Origin: Pyrobaculum ferrireducens
Lineage (GTDB): Archaea > Thermoproteota > Thermoprotei > Thermoproteales > Thermoproteaceae
DNA: 64,000 nt
Reading direction: 5' to 3'
NCBI RefSeq assembly: GCF_000234805.1
Contig: NC_016645.1
Location: 1,340,391 to 1,404,390, forward strand
The position numbers and the translations under genes were made by a program. Of this stretch, positions 1-8,524 are shown one piece after another. Positions within the stretch are counted from its first letter, which is position 1. The number at the start of each line of letters is the position of its first letter. A model generated the notes under the pieces. It did no database searches and had not been told where the DNA came from. It worked only from the letters and a program-made list of their open reading frames with translations.

Positions 1-416
1 TGCCAAAATTCCCGAGCAGGGAATGGGCAGAGGCTTTCTGTAAAGCTCTAAATGAATCCGCAGAGTATAAGAGCGCCGCGGCGAGGTGGGAAGGTGACAT
101 AATGTTTCTCGCGTCAAACCTCCCACATGAACTAGGCGTGGGGGATAGAGTTGCGATGAAATTTCTACTAAAACACGGACAGTGCCACGGGTCCGAGTTC
201 TACCAAGGCGACGCAATGTCGCGGGCAGACGCCCCGTACATACTTGAGGCGGATTACAAGACGTGGCTTGACGTAATAGCTGGGAGGCTCCAGCCCATAC
301 CAGCCATGGTGTTAGGCAAAATTAAGGTGAAGAAAGGTAGCTTCTCCGTCCTGGCCCAGTACGTCACGGCATCTCTGGCAATGATCAAAGCCGCGCAGAA
401 AGTAGGCGTCCAATGA
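1..416 (+). CDS. SCP2 sterol-binding-domain protein (first base outside window)
   Basis: The open frame enters at the left edge: bases 1-2 are TG, so one preceding base would complete an ATG, GTG or TTG directly before Pro-Lys-Phe-Pro. The gene is therefore probably complete but for its first base, at about 138 residues. The C-terminal half carries the SCP2 pattern, with a hydrophobic strand after an RWEGDI motif and a PAMVLGKIKVKKG strand-turn-strand near the end. SCP2 domains bind lipids or acyl-CoA in the cytoplasm; the ligand here is unknown. The stop overlaps the start of the next gene by four bases (ATGA), so the two are translationally coupled. Family assignment is by motif reading only. 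Confidence 0.7.
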   Translation, partial: PKFPSREWAEAFCKALNESAEYKSAAARWEGDIMFLASNLPHELGVGDRVAMKFLLKHGQCHGSEFYQGDAMSRADAPYILEADYKTWLDVIAGRLQPIPAMVLGKIKVKKGSFSVLAQYVTASLAMIKAAQKVGVQ

Positions 417-1477
417 AGATACCACTTAAGATAAGAGCGGCGCTCTACAAGGGGCCGGGGCACCCACTGGAAATTTCAGAAATATCAAGCCCCACGCCGG
501 GGGAGGGGGAGGTCTTGGTAAAAGTCGCGGCCACGGGAATCTGCCACTCAGATCTCCACATACTAGACGGGGAAATAATTCCACCGCCCGAGGGGTTTAT
601 ACTCGGCCACGAAATCTCCGGCTGGCTAGTCGAATTTGGCCCGAGGTGTGAAAACCCACACGGCCTCTCGCCCGGCGATCCCGTCGTGGTGTCGTGGATA
701 ATTCCATGCGGCAAGTGCTACTGGTGCGTACGGGGACAGGAGAATTACTGCCCATACGCCGCGGCGAGGATGCCCGGGCTGGTGGGGCTAAACGGGGGAC
801 ACGCCGAGTACATGGCAGTGCCCGAGACGGCGGTATATCCAATCCCCAAGGGCTTGGATATTCACTCGGCGGCTGTGATATCATGCGCCTACGGCACAGC
901 GTATAGGGCTTTAAAAGAGGCCGGCGTAGGCCCCGGCACGGGTCTGGTAATAGTTGGAGTCGGCGGGGTGGGACTCGCCGCTGTAGAACTCGCCAACGCC
1001 CTAGGCGCCCGTCCAATAGTGGCAGTCGACATGAGAAAAACAGCTCTTGAAAAAGCCAAGGAATTTGGAGCCACGCATGTAATAGATACGACAGACGGCG
1101 ACCCCATAAGTGCGATAAGAGACGCGTTGCCCCAAGGAGCCGACGTGGTTTACGAAACTAAACCCAACCCAGACCTCAAAATAGCTCTAGAGTCTGTAAG
1201 GAGAGGAGGGACAATTATCGTAACAGGCCTAGGCACATCCACAGTTGAAATACCAGCCAGCCACCTAGTAATGAACGGCATAAAGATAGTGGGGAGCCTA
1301 GGCTACAGACCGAGGGTAGACATACCAGAACTCCTCTCCCTAGCCGCCGCCGGGAAAATAAACCCACAACGATTAATCTCACACATATACAAACCAGAAG
1401 AGATAAACACAGCCTACGAAGGCCTCCGCCAAGGGAGGCACACCAGGGCGTTGGTTATCTGGAACACAACACCATGA
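413..1477 (+). CDS. Zinc-dependent alcohol dehydrogenase (MDR family)
   Basis: A 354-residue medium-chain dehydrogenase/reductase. Catalytic zinc ligands are visible at Cys44, His66-Glu67 and Cys158. The structural zinc lobe has four cysteines (99, 102, 105, 113) in a CGKCYWC...C pattern. The Rossmann glycine motif GVGGVG is at 182-187, followed by Asp206, which favours NAD(H) over NADP(H). The enzyme should oxidise or reduce alcohols and aldehydes in the cytoplasm; the substrate cannot be read from sequence. It overlaps the upstream SCP2-like gene by 4 bases, which hints that a hydrophobic substrate or acyl carrier may be involved (inference). Confidence 0.9.
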   Translation: MKIPLKIRAALYKGPGHPLEISEISSPTPGEGEVLVKVAATGICHSDLHILDGEIIPPPEGFILGHEISGWLVEFGPRCENPHGLSPGDPVVVSWIIPCGKCYWCVRGQENYCPYAAARMPGLVGLNGGHAEYMAVPETAVYPIPKGLDIHSAAVISCAYGTAYRALKEAGVGPGTGLVIVGVGGVGLAAVELANALGARPIVAVDMRKTALEKAKEFGATHVIDTTDGDPISAIRDALPQGADVVYETKPNPDLKIALESVRRGGTIIVTGLGTSTVEIPASHLVMNGIKIVGSLGYRPRVDIPELLSLAAAGKINPQRLISHIYKPEEINTAYEGLRQGRHTRALVIWNTTP

Positions 1478-1480
1478 CCA

Positions 1481-1571
1481 TGCGGCGGCCGGGATTCGAA
1501 CCCGGGATCAACGGCTTTCCTCGCACAGGCGTGGAAGGCCGCCATCCTAAACCAGGCTAGACTACCGCCGC
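1481..1571 (-). tRNA. tRNA-Gly (anticodon TCC) with a 15-nt intron
   Basis: Read on the minus strand, the 7-bp acceptor stem GCGGCGG pairs with CCGCCGC, and the T arm contains the GGTTCGAATCC core. The anticodon stem GCGGC/GCCGT encloses a 22-nt loop. Removing 15 nt between positions 37 and 38 (window 1517-1531) leaves the normal loop CTTCCAA with anticodon TCC (window 1533-1535). A short TTCC/GGAA helix across the exon-intron joints fits a bulge-helix-bulge splice site. The discriminator base is A; the CCA end is not encoded. The gene lies convergent to the alcohol dehydrogenase, only 3 bases past its stop. Confidence 0.93.
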
Positions 1572-1706
1572 CACCCCCCTAGAAGTCACTATTTTTATAC
1601 ATTTTGCTATATTCCCCAGCCACTCTGTTAACGTTTCTCGACTATGTGGCGGCCGTGTGGCCGTCGGGGGTTATTAATTTTAAAAATGGGTATCTGACGG
1701 CTTGCT

Positions 1707-2660
1707 ATGGATAGGGTAAGGCTTGGGAGGACGGATATGAGGGTTTCCAGGATTGGTCTAGGGGCTTGGCAGTTCTCTGGCGACGCCTGGGGGGCCTTTT
1801 CCTACGAACAGGCGAAGGCGGTGGTGGCTAAGGCGCTTGAGGTGGGGGTTAACTTCTTCGACACGGCCGCGGTTTACGGCAGGGGGCGTAGTGAGGAGTT
1901 TCTGGGCAGGGCCTTGAGGGAGCTGGGGGCGCGGGGGGAGGTGTACATAGCTACGAAGATACACGGCGACTGGCTGAGGCGTGTCGATATACTGACGGCG
2001 GTGGAGAACCAGAGGAGGCGGCTGGGGGTGGATGCCATAGATCTCTACCAGATACACTGGCCGGCGTGTTGGCACAACACGCCGATTTGTGAAACTATGA
2101 AGACTCTGGAGGAGCTGGTGGACAGGGGCCTCGTCCGCTACATAGGAGTCAGCAACTTCCCCCTGCCACTTCTGGAGTACGCCAGGACCTGCCTCTCCCG
2201 CACCGACGTGGTGACTTCTCAGAACCGGTACAACCTAGTGGAGCGCGAGGCCGACAAGGAGCTCCTTCCCTACCTCAGGAGGGAGGGCATCGTGTTGATA
2301 GCCTGGAGCCCCCTGGCCAAGGGGGTGCTCACTGGGAAGTACACGCCGGACAGCGTCCCCGCGTTTGAGGACGTGAGGCGCAACGACCCGCTCTTCACGC
2401 CGCAGAACCTCCGCGTCGTCTGGCCTGTGGTGGAGGAGGTCAGACGCGTGGCGAAGGCGTATGGGAAGAGCCCGGCCCAGGTGGCGCTGAACTGGCTGAT
2501 TAGGGACCCCTGGGTGTACCCGATCCCCGGCGCCAAGACTCCGGAGCAGGTTGTGGAAAACGCCGGCGCCGTGGGCTGGTCGCTGTCGGACGACGACTGG
2601 AGGGCCCTGGACAGGCTGGGGTGGGAGGCGTCGCAGAAGATAGTGTACGTCACCTGGTAG
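1707..2660 (+). CDS. Aldo/keto reductase
   Basis: A 317-residue (beta/alpha)8 oxidoreductase. The catalytic tetrad is visible as Asp52, Tyr57, Lys84 and His117. The N-terminal GRTDMRVSRIGLGAW segment and the later YIGVSNF, LIAWSPLAKGVLTGKY and IPGAKTPEQV segments are typical of the family; the last is the cofactor-binding region for NADP(H). It reduces aldehydes or ketones in the cytoplasm, substrate unknown. A TTTTAAAAAT element near 1678-1687 sits about 25 bases before the ATG, so it is a single leaderless gene. Confidence 0.9.
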   Translation: MDRVRLGRTDMRVSRIGLGAWQFSGDAWGAFSYEQAKAVVAKALEVGVNFFDTAAVYGRGRSEEFLGRALRELGARGEVYIATKIHGDWLRRVDILTAVENQRRRLGVDAIDLYQIHWPACWHNTPICETMKTLEELVDRGLVRYIGVSNFPLPLLEYARTCLSRTDVVTSQNRYNLVEREADKELLPYLRREGIVLIAWSPLAKGVLTGKYTPDSVPAFEDVRRNDPLFTPQNLRVVWPVVEEVRRVAKAYGKSPAQVALNWLIRDPWVYPIPGAKTPEQVVENAGAVGWSLSDDDWRALDRLGWEASQKIVYVTW

Positions 2661-2728
2661 TCCTCGTGTAGGGCTATTCGTCACAGATCCGCGCCGAACC
2701 TTCCAGTCACCGTGTAGACAAGACAACG

Positions 2729-2738
2729 TATTTAAAGG
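2729..2738 (+). promoter_or_regulatory. TATA element of the complex I subunit B/C pair
   Basis: TATTTAAAGG centred 24 bases before the ATG at 2757 predicts a leaderless transcript. Confidence 0.6.
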
Positions 2739-2756
2739 CATAACTATCCCGTATAT

Positions 2757-3338
2757 ATGTCACAGGCCTTGAGGGAGTTTCTAATGAAGAAGGCTAGGCT
2801 GGAGAAGGTGTTTAAGTGGGGGGTGAGGTGGAGCCTCTGGCCGGTGCACCTGGTCACCTCCTGCTGCGGCGTGGAGGTGGCGCACACCTCGGCCCCCGGC
2901 TTCGACGCAGAGAGGTGGGGGGTTCTGCCCTTCCACACAATGCGCCAGTCCAACGTAATTATCGTAGAGGGGACAATAACCAGGAAGATGGCAAGGGTGC
3001 TGAGGCAGGTGTATGAGCAGATGCCCGAGCCTAAGTACGTGCTGGCCATGGGCGCCTGCGCCGTGCGCGGCGGCCTCTTCTGGAACTCCTACCACGTCGT
3101 GCAGGTGGACACCGTCGTGCCCGTAGATGTCTACATCTCTGGCTGTCCCCCGACGCCGGAGGCCGTCATCAGGGCCTTCATAATGCTCCACAACAAGATC
3201 AAGGGGAAGCCCGGCCCCTACGTCGAGCCCGTCAAGGTGGATCTGGCGCCCTATCTCCCGCCGCCGCCGAAGCCCCCAGCCAAGCCGGCCCCCCAGCCGC
3301 AGCAACAGCAACAACAGCAAGCCCAGGCCGCGGCGTAG
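2757..3338 (+). CDS. nuoB: Complex I subunit B (NuoB/NdhK-like)
   Basis: A 193-residue protein that holds the terminal [4Fe-4S] cluster N2, which passes electrons to quinone in respiratory complex I. The four ligands are visible: Cys36-Cys37, Cys101 in GAC and Cys130 in the SGCPPTPE motif. The body ends near residue 160. The last 30 or so residues are a low-complexity proline/lysine then glutamine/alanine tail not needed by the family. Subunit C follows after a single base. Subunits A, D and the membrane subunits are not in this window, which is unusual because these genes normally form one long operon. Confidence 0.9.
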   Translation: MSQALREFLMKKARLEKVFKWGVRWSLWPVHLVTSCCGVEVAHTSAPGFDAERWGVLPFHTMRQSNVIIVEGTITRKMARVLRQVYEQMPEPKYVLAMGACAVRGGLFWNSYHVVQVDTVVPVDVYISGCPPTPEAVIRAFIMLHNKIKGKPGPYVEPVKVDLAPYLPPPPKPPAKPAPQPQQQQQQQAQAAA

Positions 3339-3339
3339 T

Positions 3340-3873
3340 ATGTCGGCGCGGGCGCCGCCTAAGTGTCCGCCCCCGGGCGACCACGCGTTGCTCCCAAGGG
3401 TAAAGGAGGCGCTGGGGCCCAGCCTGCTGTCTCGCGGTGTGACGCCGGAGGGGCACCTCTGCGTAGTGGTGCCGCCGGACAAGATTAGGGAGGTGGCCCA
3501 GGCGGTGAAGAACATGGGGTTTGACCACGTCCTCTCGCTGAGCGCGGTGGACTACATAGCGGAGAAGAAGTTCCTGCTGGTTTATGTATTCGCCTCCTAC
3601 CTATCGCCCGAGTTGAAGAACCAGCTTCTACACGTGAGGGCGGAGATCCCACGCGACAGCCCGAGGATCGCCTCCATAGCCGACATCTACCCCTCCGCGG
3701 ACTACGAGGAGAGGGAGTGCCACGAGATGTTCGGCATATGGTTCGAAGGCAACCCACACATGGGCAAGCGCTTCCTCCTAGACCCCGACTGCTGTATAGA
3801 CGAGAAGACGGGCAAGCCCCTCTACCCGTTGCGCAAAGACTTCAAAGTGCCCGACTGGGGCTTAATGGGATAG
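3340..3873 (+). CDS. nuoC: Complex I subunit C (30 kDa subunit, NuoC-like)
   Basis: A 177-residue peripheral-arm subunit. The family signature is near residues 125-155, where ADYEERECHEMFGI is followed by FEGNPH and a KRFLLDPD turn, then a C-terminal LRKDF segment. The start ATG is one base after the nuoB stop, so the pair is cotranscribed. The 3' end overlaps the convergent MFS gene by 12 bases. NuoD, which contacts NuoB and NuoC at the quinone site and usually follows NuoC, is missing here. Confidence 0.88.
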   Translation: MSARAPPKCPPPGDHALLPRVKEALGPSLLSRGVTPEGHLCVVVPPDKIREVAQAVKNMGFDHVLSLSAVDYIAEKKFLLVYVFASYLSPELKNQLLHVRAEIPRDSPRIASIADIYPSADYEERECHEMFGIWFEGNPHMGKRFLLDPDCCIDEKTGKPLYPLRKDFKVPDWGLMG

Positions 3874-5145
3874 GTGCCGGACAAGCGATAGAAACACCGT
3901 AGCCACCGAGATATAGGCCAGGAGGGCGGTGAGGGCGGAGACCCCCGCCGCGACGCCCGGCGCGCTTCTCAACACGTAGCTGGCCACCGCGTTGCTGAGA
4001 GACTGGCCCAGCACCCTCGCCTCGGCGACCAGCGCCGAGGCCATGCCGCGCCTCGAGGGAGGCACGGAGGAGAGGATGATCGTGGTGTTGGGCACTATGA
4101 AGAAGGCGAAGCCGGCCCCCAGAGCCAGCAACAGCCACGGCGCCGTTGCGGGCGAGGGCTCGGCGGAGAGGAGGTAGAGAGCCGCGGCCAGAACACCGGC
4201 CCCCAGGGCCGCCACTGCGCTCGGCGACACGCGGTCGCTGACTCTGCCGGCCACCGGGGCGAGGAGGGCCATGGCCAGTGCCTGTAGCGACAGCATAAAT
4301 CCGGCGTCTCTAGGCGCCATTTTGTACACCTCCTGGAAGAGGAGGCTTAGGGACGGCGACAGCGCCGCGGTGGAGAGGTAGTTGAGAAAAGCCGCCGCCA
4401 CAGACGCCGAGAATACCACACTCCGGAACAGCCCCACCTCCAAAACCGGGGCCTCTCGGCGCGACTCCAGCAGAAAGGCCGCCGCCAGCCCCGCCGCGCC
4501 CAGGGCCGCCGCAGTCCACAGACCAGCGTCGACGCCTAGCACTACAAGCGCTATGGAGCCCCCCAGCACGACGGAGCCAGCCACGTCGAAGCCCCCAGCG
4601 GCGCGGCCAGCCGCCGCCACACGGCCCACAAGCGCGTAGGACAGCAAGATCAGGGCCGCCGCTGGGGCGAAGATAAGCCTCCAGCTGAACTGCGCCAGGA
4701 GGCCCCCCACCGCGGGCCCCGCCAGCAGGCCTAGGTATACAGAAGCCGAGTTAAGGCCCACCGCCGTCGCCCTCCTCTCGGGCGGCACTATGTGGAACAG
4801 GAGGGCGTTGTTGCTACCGAAGACCGCGGCGAGGCCCACCCCCGCCACGAGGAGAGATCCGTACAGCGCCTCAAGACTCGGCGAGAGGGCCGCCGACGCC
4901 AGCCCCGCCCCAGCCACGGCGAGCCCGGCTCTAAACATCCTGCCGTAGCCAGCCACGTCCGCCAGGCGCCCAAAAGGCAGTACAAACACCGCGACGGCCA
5001 AGGTCAGCGCGACGAGGAGAGAAACAGTCGCCGTAGAAGGCACCCCGAAACTCGAGGCCAGCGCCGGCAGGGCCACCCCCAGCGCGCTGGCGATAAACGG
5101 AGTCACAAAAGAACTGGCTAGAATAGAGGCCAATGCCCTATCCAT
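3862..5145 (-). CDS. MFS multidrug-type transporter
   Basis: About 427 residues and a dozen hydrophobic spans. The loop motif FGRLADVAGY between helices 2 and 3 is the major facilitator signature (G-x-L-a-D), and VAGRVSDRVSP is its second-half counterpart. The high-alanine composition, the residues near PSTATVSLLVALTLAVAVFV and the overall length suit drug/H+ antiporters. I chose the second Met (5145): a TTTATAATC element near 5165-5174 lies about 25 bases before it, while the ATG at 5157 would be too close. A frameshifted partial relative lies at about 8047-8215. Confidence 0.85.
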   Translation of the reverse strand: MDRALASILASSFVTPFIASALGVALPALASSFGVPSTATVSLLVALTLAVAVFVLPFGRLADVAGYGRMFRAGLAVAGAGLASAALSPSLEALYGSLLVAGVGLAAVFGSNNALLFHIVPPERRATAVGLNSASVYLGLLAGPAVGGLLAQFSWRLIFAPAAALILLSYALVGRVAAAGRAAGGFDVAGSVVLGGSIALVVLGVDAGLWTAAALGAAGLAAAFLLESRREAPVLEVGLFRSVVFSASVAAAFLNYLSTAALSPSLSLLFQEVYKMAPRDAGFMLSLQALAMALLAPVAGRVSDRVSPSAVAALGAGVLAAALYLLSAEPSPATAPWLLLALGAGFAFFIVPNTTIILSSVPPSRRGMASALVAEARVLGQSLSNAVASYVLRSAPGVAAGVSALTALLAYISVATVFLSLVRHLSH

Positions 5146-5170
5146 ATGCGAAAACATTTAGGTGATTATA

Positions 5171-5548
5171 AACGAGCCCCCGTAACCCCATACGCCGCCT
5201 CTGGTGTCGCAGTGGCACCGCAGAGGCGATGAAATCCGCAAAGTAAAACCGAGGGATCGCCGATGCCCCCCTTACCGTTGCGTGGAAGGGAGGCGCTGTG
5301 TATGGTGCCGGCGGTAGGCGGCCAACCTTTACGGTTATGCCGCCGAATGGACAGACCTCGGCATGGCTATATAGAGGGTTTCTCTGTCGAAAGTGCTCCA
5401 GCAGGTTGTTCTATGCCCTCCGTATGAGTGCCGTGCCTTTTCGGCATGGGTAGTTGCCTACTCGGCGAGTCCACTTGCGTTCGAAAGGCCTTATCAGAGG
5501 CGGAATGAGAAGAGGGATTGCCGACTTAGGAGGTGTAGAGAACTAGCA
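5171..5548. other. Intergenic stretch without a recognised gene
   Basis: About 380 bases between the divergent MFS gene and the small membrane gene at 5581. It has no convincing ORF on either strand, no tRNA and no clear repeat. An AT-rich GCTATATAG element near 5370 is not followed by a plausible coding frame. Confidence 0.4.
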
Positions 5549-5580
5549 GAAAAACTTATAGCAACTCTCTGCATCTCAGC

Positions 5581-5934
5581 GTGATGAAGGATTGGGTAGG
5601 CCTGGCTATTTCCTACGCCTTGCTTTCTACATTCGGCATATTTCTACATGACAAGCCGTACCTTCCCCTATTGGTTTTCTACCTCTTTGCCACGGCTGGG
5701 GTGTACAATGTTGCGGCCGTAGCCCTAAGACTCCCAGCCACCCCGCCTCTGCACGCGGTTATCACATCTCCCGCCCTTTATAAGTCTAGTTTTGAATACT
5801 TTCTTGAACACGGAAGCTGGGTGCACCCTCCCAGCGAGTTGGAGTTCCTCCTTATGTCAACTCCTATGTTGTTCCTTACGGGGTTTATGTCGGCGTACCA
5901 AACTCTGTGGGTGGTGAGGGGGCTGTGGGGTTAG
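5581..5934 (+). CDS. Small membrane protein of unknown function (117 aa)
   Basis: I do not recognise this protein. It has three to four hydrophobic segments (about residues 5-20, 28-48 and 88-112) and no charged catalytic motif. The start is GTG 5581 or ATG 5584; an AACTTATA element near 5552-5560 is centred about 25-28 bases upstream, favouring a leaderless mRNA. The next gene overlaps its end, so the two small membrane proteins may act together. Confidence 0.55.
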   Translation: MMKDWVGLAISYALLSTFGIFLHDKPYLPLLVFYLFATAGVYNVAAVALRLPATPPLHAVITSPALYKSSFEYFLEHGSWVHPPSELEFLLMSTPMLFLTGFMSAYQTLWVVRGLWG

Positions 5935-6218
5935 GCCCCCGCCTCCTAGCCGCCTATGTTGCCGTGGTGGCCGCTGGCGCGGTTGTGCAGATCTTGTTAG
6001 CGGGGTTCTCAATACATCTAATCGCCGGGTTAAACATGGCCGCGGCGTACCTGGGGGCGCTTTACGTCAGCGCTCCCAGCCACACGTCCCGGCTGTACGC
6101 CGCGCCGATAACCTCGCTAATCGCCAGCGGCGTCGCCATGTGGCTGAAACTCGGCGACATGGCAACCGCGTTGGTGGCCGTGGCGCCGTACTTCGCCACG
6201 GCTAGGCCACTCGCTTAA
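5907..6218 (+). CDS. Small membrane protein of unknown function (about 97-103 aa)
   Basis: A very hydrophobic, alanine-rich protein with about four predicted spans. The first possible start is GTG 5907 (103 residues). GTG 5925 would leave only a 10-base overlap with the upstream ORF and a more natural N-terminus (Met-Gly-Leu-Gly-Pro-Arg). No family is recognised. Its overlap with the 5581 gene suggests one transcript. Confidence 0.5.
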   Translation: MGGEGAVGLGPRLLAAYVAVVAAGAVVQILLAGFSIHLIAGLNMAAAYLGALYVSAPSHTSRLYAAPITSLIASGVAMWLKLGDMATALVAVAPYFATARPLA

Positions 6219-6249
6219 AAAGGCCGTAAAGACGAGAGACACACTTGCA

Positions 6250-6417
6250 ATGTGGGGGGGGATTAACCTCTACAGAATTGCCATAGCTACACGACGTCAT
6301 TCGGCTCGCTGTGGGTAGATACTACTTGGATCAGCAGTGCTGTTAATAGCATATTACACAAACCGCGCCGCGGCTGAGAGATCCCGCCTCACGCCGTGGG
6401 CACCACCTGAGATCTAG
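6250..6417 (+). pseudogene. Remnant of a small membrane protein, one internal stop
   Basis: One frame reads ATG at 6250 through a G8 run, meets TAG at 6316-6318, then continues through a hydrophobic segment (LLGSAVLLIAYYT) and a charged tail ending PWAPPEI before TAG at 6415. The protein-like composition on both sides of the stop suggests a decayed or phase-varied gene of about 55 codons. No homologue is recognised. The rest of 6219-6580 shows nothing more. Confidence 0.3.
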
Positions 6418-6580
6418 TCGCCAGATTATCTACCTGAACATTTTTACTAAGGCTCCGTCTCTAACTCACATGACTGCTCCCGCTTTTACGTATACAGTTC
6501 TTCAAGAGGAGGCGCGACAACAGAGGCCGTGCCCCAAGCGCGCCGTACGGCAGTCAGCGGCTAATAAGCCACCGCGGGGG

Positions 6581-7660
6581 TTATTTCAAAGCAACCCTTA
6601 TGTAGTCCTGGCCGAGCCCGACCTGCTCGCCGGGTAGTGAAGTGAGCCAGCTAAGCACCTCGCCCTTCGGGCAACTCGCCACGTGTAGCCCCTCGGGGAC
6701 CGCGGGCAGTTGAGGCTCTATCTCCTGGGGGATTATGACGTACACAGTGCCCCGTCTAGCGTCCTCTGCGATCTTCTCCATAACATCCCCCCGCACCCCC
6801 ATGTAGATTACGTACACCACATCCGCCGTCGCGGGGTACCGCTCGACCCGTCTGTACGAGCCGTTCACCGCCGCGTAGACGCCGTAGCACCTCTTTAATA
6901 AGTCGGCGAAGGTGGGCTTTCTCGCGCCCCTCCTCAGCTCCTCCACGATTAATCTATACAGCGACTTGTTGAACGGCCCCACCCGCGATGCCTCGGCCTC
7001 GTAAACAACCCTCGCCGACATCCCGCTCTCTGCAGTGGCGTTTACCTCCAATCTACTCGTCAAGACGAGGCGCCCAGCCGCGCAGGAGACCTCGGTGAAG
7101 TTGCCCCGTCCACTAAACGGCGCCGTAAAGCCGCCGAGCTTAATAGTGCCGTAGGCCTTAGTCAACACCCCCGTGTAGTTTCGCCACCGGCACGCCCCCC
7201 TCTCCAACTTGGTGACGTTTCTAGACGCGGCGCCCAGCGTGAAGAGCTCCGCCCCCTCCTCACTGTAGTGGCACACCCCACCCACGCAAATCCTCGTCAC
7301 AACAGACCCGTTGAAATAGGCGCTGTAGATCTCCACCCACCCCATCGACAAGGGCAACCTCAGCCTCCCGTAGGTGTAGTTCCCCACAGCCCCCTCGCCA
7401 ACCAGCAACCACCCCTCGATACGCGCCTCAACGCCCTGCACCTCCACACGGATAGCAAAGGTGTAGTTCACCTCGTACTCAGACACGTCAACCGGCCACG
7501 AGGTGCTCACAGCCACTCCGCCGGTGGCGCCGCCTGGCGCCGTCAACGCCGTAGCCGTCGAAGAAGGAGCGGGCGCAGACCCACGTAAGAAAACCAGCGC
7601 AAGGACTGCCACCACGGCGATCACAGCCACCACTACGTAAACCCCCCACCTCATGACCAA
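6581..7660 (-). CDS. Membrane-anchored exported protein, unknown function
   Basis: A 359-residue protein with one N-terminal hydrophobic helix (about residues 4-25), a Thr/Ala/Pro-rich linker to residue 55 and a mainly beta extracellular part. At least eight Asn-x-Ser/Thr sequons (for example NYT, NGS, NVT, NFT, NAT, NKS) suggest heavy N-glycosylation outside the cell. Four to six cysteines could form disulfides. The plan (anchor, linker, beta domain) matches the thioredoxin-like protein at 28050 but no CxxC is present. No family is recognised. Confidence 0.65.
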   Translation of the reverse strand: MVMRWGVYVVVAVIAVVAVLALVFLRGSAPAPSSTATALTAPGGATGGVAVSTSWPVDVSEYEVNYTFAIRVEVQGVEARIEGWLLVGEGAVGNYTYGRLRLPLSMGWVEIYSAYFNGSVVTRICVGGVCHYSEEGAELFTLGAASRNVTKLERGACRWRNYTGVLTKAYGTIKLGGFTAPFSGRGNFTEVSCAAGRLVLTSRLEVNATAESGMSARVVYEAEASRVGPFNKSLYRLIVEELRRGARKPTFADLLKRCYGVYAAVNGSYRRVERYPATADVVYVIYMGVRGDVMEKIAEDARRGTVYVIIPQEIEPQLPAVPEGLHVASCPKGEVLSWLTSLPGEQVGLGQDYIRVALK

Positions 7661-7693
7661 GGCAGAAACGCGGCTTATATCAATTACGGGAGT

Positions 7694-7969
7694 TTACCAA
7701 TACCCCCTAGACCGAACGGAGGTTACGCAAGCCAACGCAGAAATACGCCACTGCCGACCACCCGGCGACTGGTCGTAACCAACAACATAGAGATAGCCGC
7801 CGTCCATGCAAACGCCGAAAGGGCAATCCTCTCCGTTAGATGGCTCTGAATAAGACATCCGCTTCACAGCAACCGCACTAGCCACAGCCGCCAGAAGCGG
7901 CATTGTGGAGTATACTCCTCCAGCTAGGCAACTCATAGAGTCTCCTAATACCTCGCCAGATTTAGACAC
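7694..7969 (-). pseudogene. Fragment of a beta-propeller-like gene
   Basis: The 91-codon frame has a segment CPFGVCMDGGYLYVVGYD (about residues 49-66) that looks like one blade of a repeat protein with the pattern V-C-x-D-G-x-Y-L-Y-V-V-G. The frame loses protein-like character soon after GGRQWRI and ends at 7694, and there is no second blade. I read it as a truncated remnant rather than a working gene. A match to full-length archaeal propeller proteins would settle it. Confidence 0.35.
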
Positions 7970-8046
7970 GCTTTCTTAACCATGCACAGCTAAGCCGAGG
8001 CGAACCCGCCGCCATAAACCCAGCCCCGGCGACGCCTAACCCCGTT

Positions 8047-8215
8047 TTAAACTCTCCGCATACCCCAAGACCTCAGCAAGGCGGCCAAATGGCATTACAA
8101 AAGCCGCGGCGGCCAAAGTCCACACGATGATAAGAGTAGTAGCCTCGGAATACGGCACCCATATTCATCGCCACCAAAATAGGCAAAGCCACGTCCAGGT
8201 CGCCAAGAGAAATCG
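8047..8215 (-). pseudogene. Frameshifted N-terminal fragment of an MFS transporter
   Basis: Read on the minus strand, one frame gives SPISLGDLDVALPILVAMN and, after a frame change near 8145, the next gives VPYSEATTLII then AAAAFVMPFGRLAEVLGYAES. This lines up with the intact MFS protein at 3862-5145 (ALGVALPAL, GVPSTATVSLL, AVFVLPFGRLADVAGYG). Only the first two or three helices survive, then the frame stops. It is a broken partial relative of that transporter. Confidence 0.7.
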
Positions 8216-8286
8216 GGGATATACAATCGTAGAGATCCCAGAGAGGGCGGCTAGATACATCCATTACAAAAACTGGGAATACAGAT

Positions 8287-8433
8287 ATGAAAAAGCGCTC
8301 AGACACCCCGAAGTGGCTTGCCCGCTGGTATAGGGAATCCAACGTGATCAGATATGTAAATTGGTATAGAGAGGGGCAAGACGGAACGAGGAAAACACTA
8401 CAGGAGCTAAAGGCAGAGATAGGACTCAATTAA
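8287..8433 (+). CDS. Possible 48-residue basic protein
   Basis: A short ORF starting ATG 8287 encodes a basic, Trp/Tyr-rich protein (PKWLARWYRESN, RYVNWYREGQDG) with a helical Lys/Glu-rich C-terminus. It sits downstream of the MFS fragment on the opposite strand. Composition looks coding, but no TATA at the usual distance is evident and no family is recognised. It could be the C-terminal remnant of a larger gene. Confidence 0.3.
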   Translation: MKKRSDTPKWLARWYRESNVIRYVNWYREGQDGTRKTLQELKAEIGLN

Positions 8434-8496
8434 GACCCCCGTTTTTCCACCCCCCTGACGTCCCCAGATTGGGTCTACTCCACATGGCACTAAAAC

Positions 8497-8504
8497 TTTT
8501 AAAG
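8497..8504 (+). promoter_or_regulatory. TATA element of tRNA-Phe
   Basis: CTTTTAAAG lies about 25 bases before the first base of the mature tRNA. Confidence 0.55.
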
Positions 8505-8524
8505 ACGGGAGAACCTTAGCACTG

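Noticed and set aside
5210-5265. Possible C/D box guide RNA (GCGATGA followed by CCGAG and GCCGATG)
   Set aside because: The boxes deviate from RUGAUGA and CUGA and no terminal stem or guide match could be shown by eye.
5581-5587. GTGATGA resembling a C box
   Set aside because: It is the start of a coding frame (GTG/ATG), and no D box follows at the right distance.
8127-8333. 68-codon plus-strand ORF
   Set aside because: Its first half is antisense to the MFS fragment, and a different frame (8287-8433) has better coding character.
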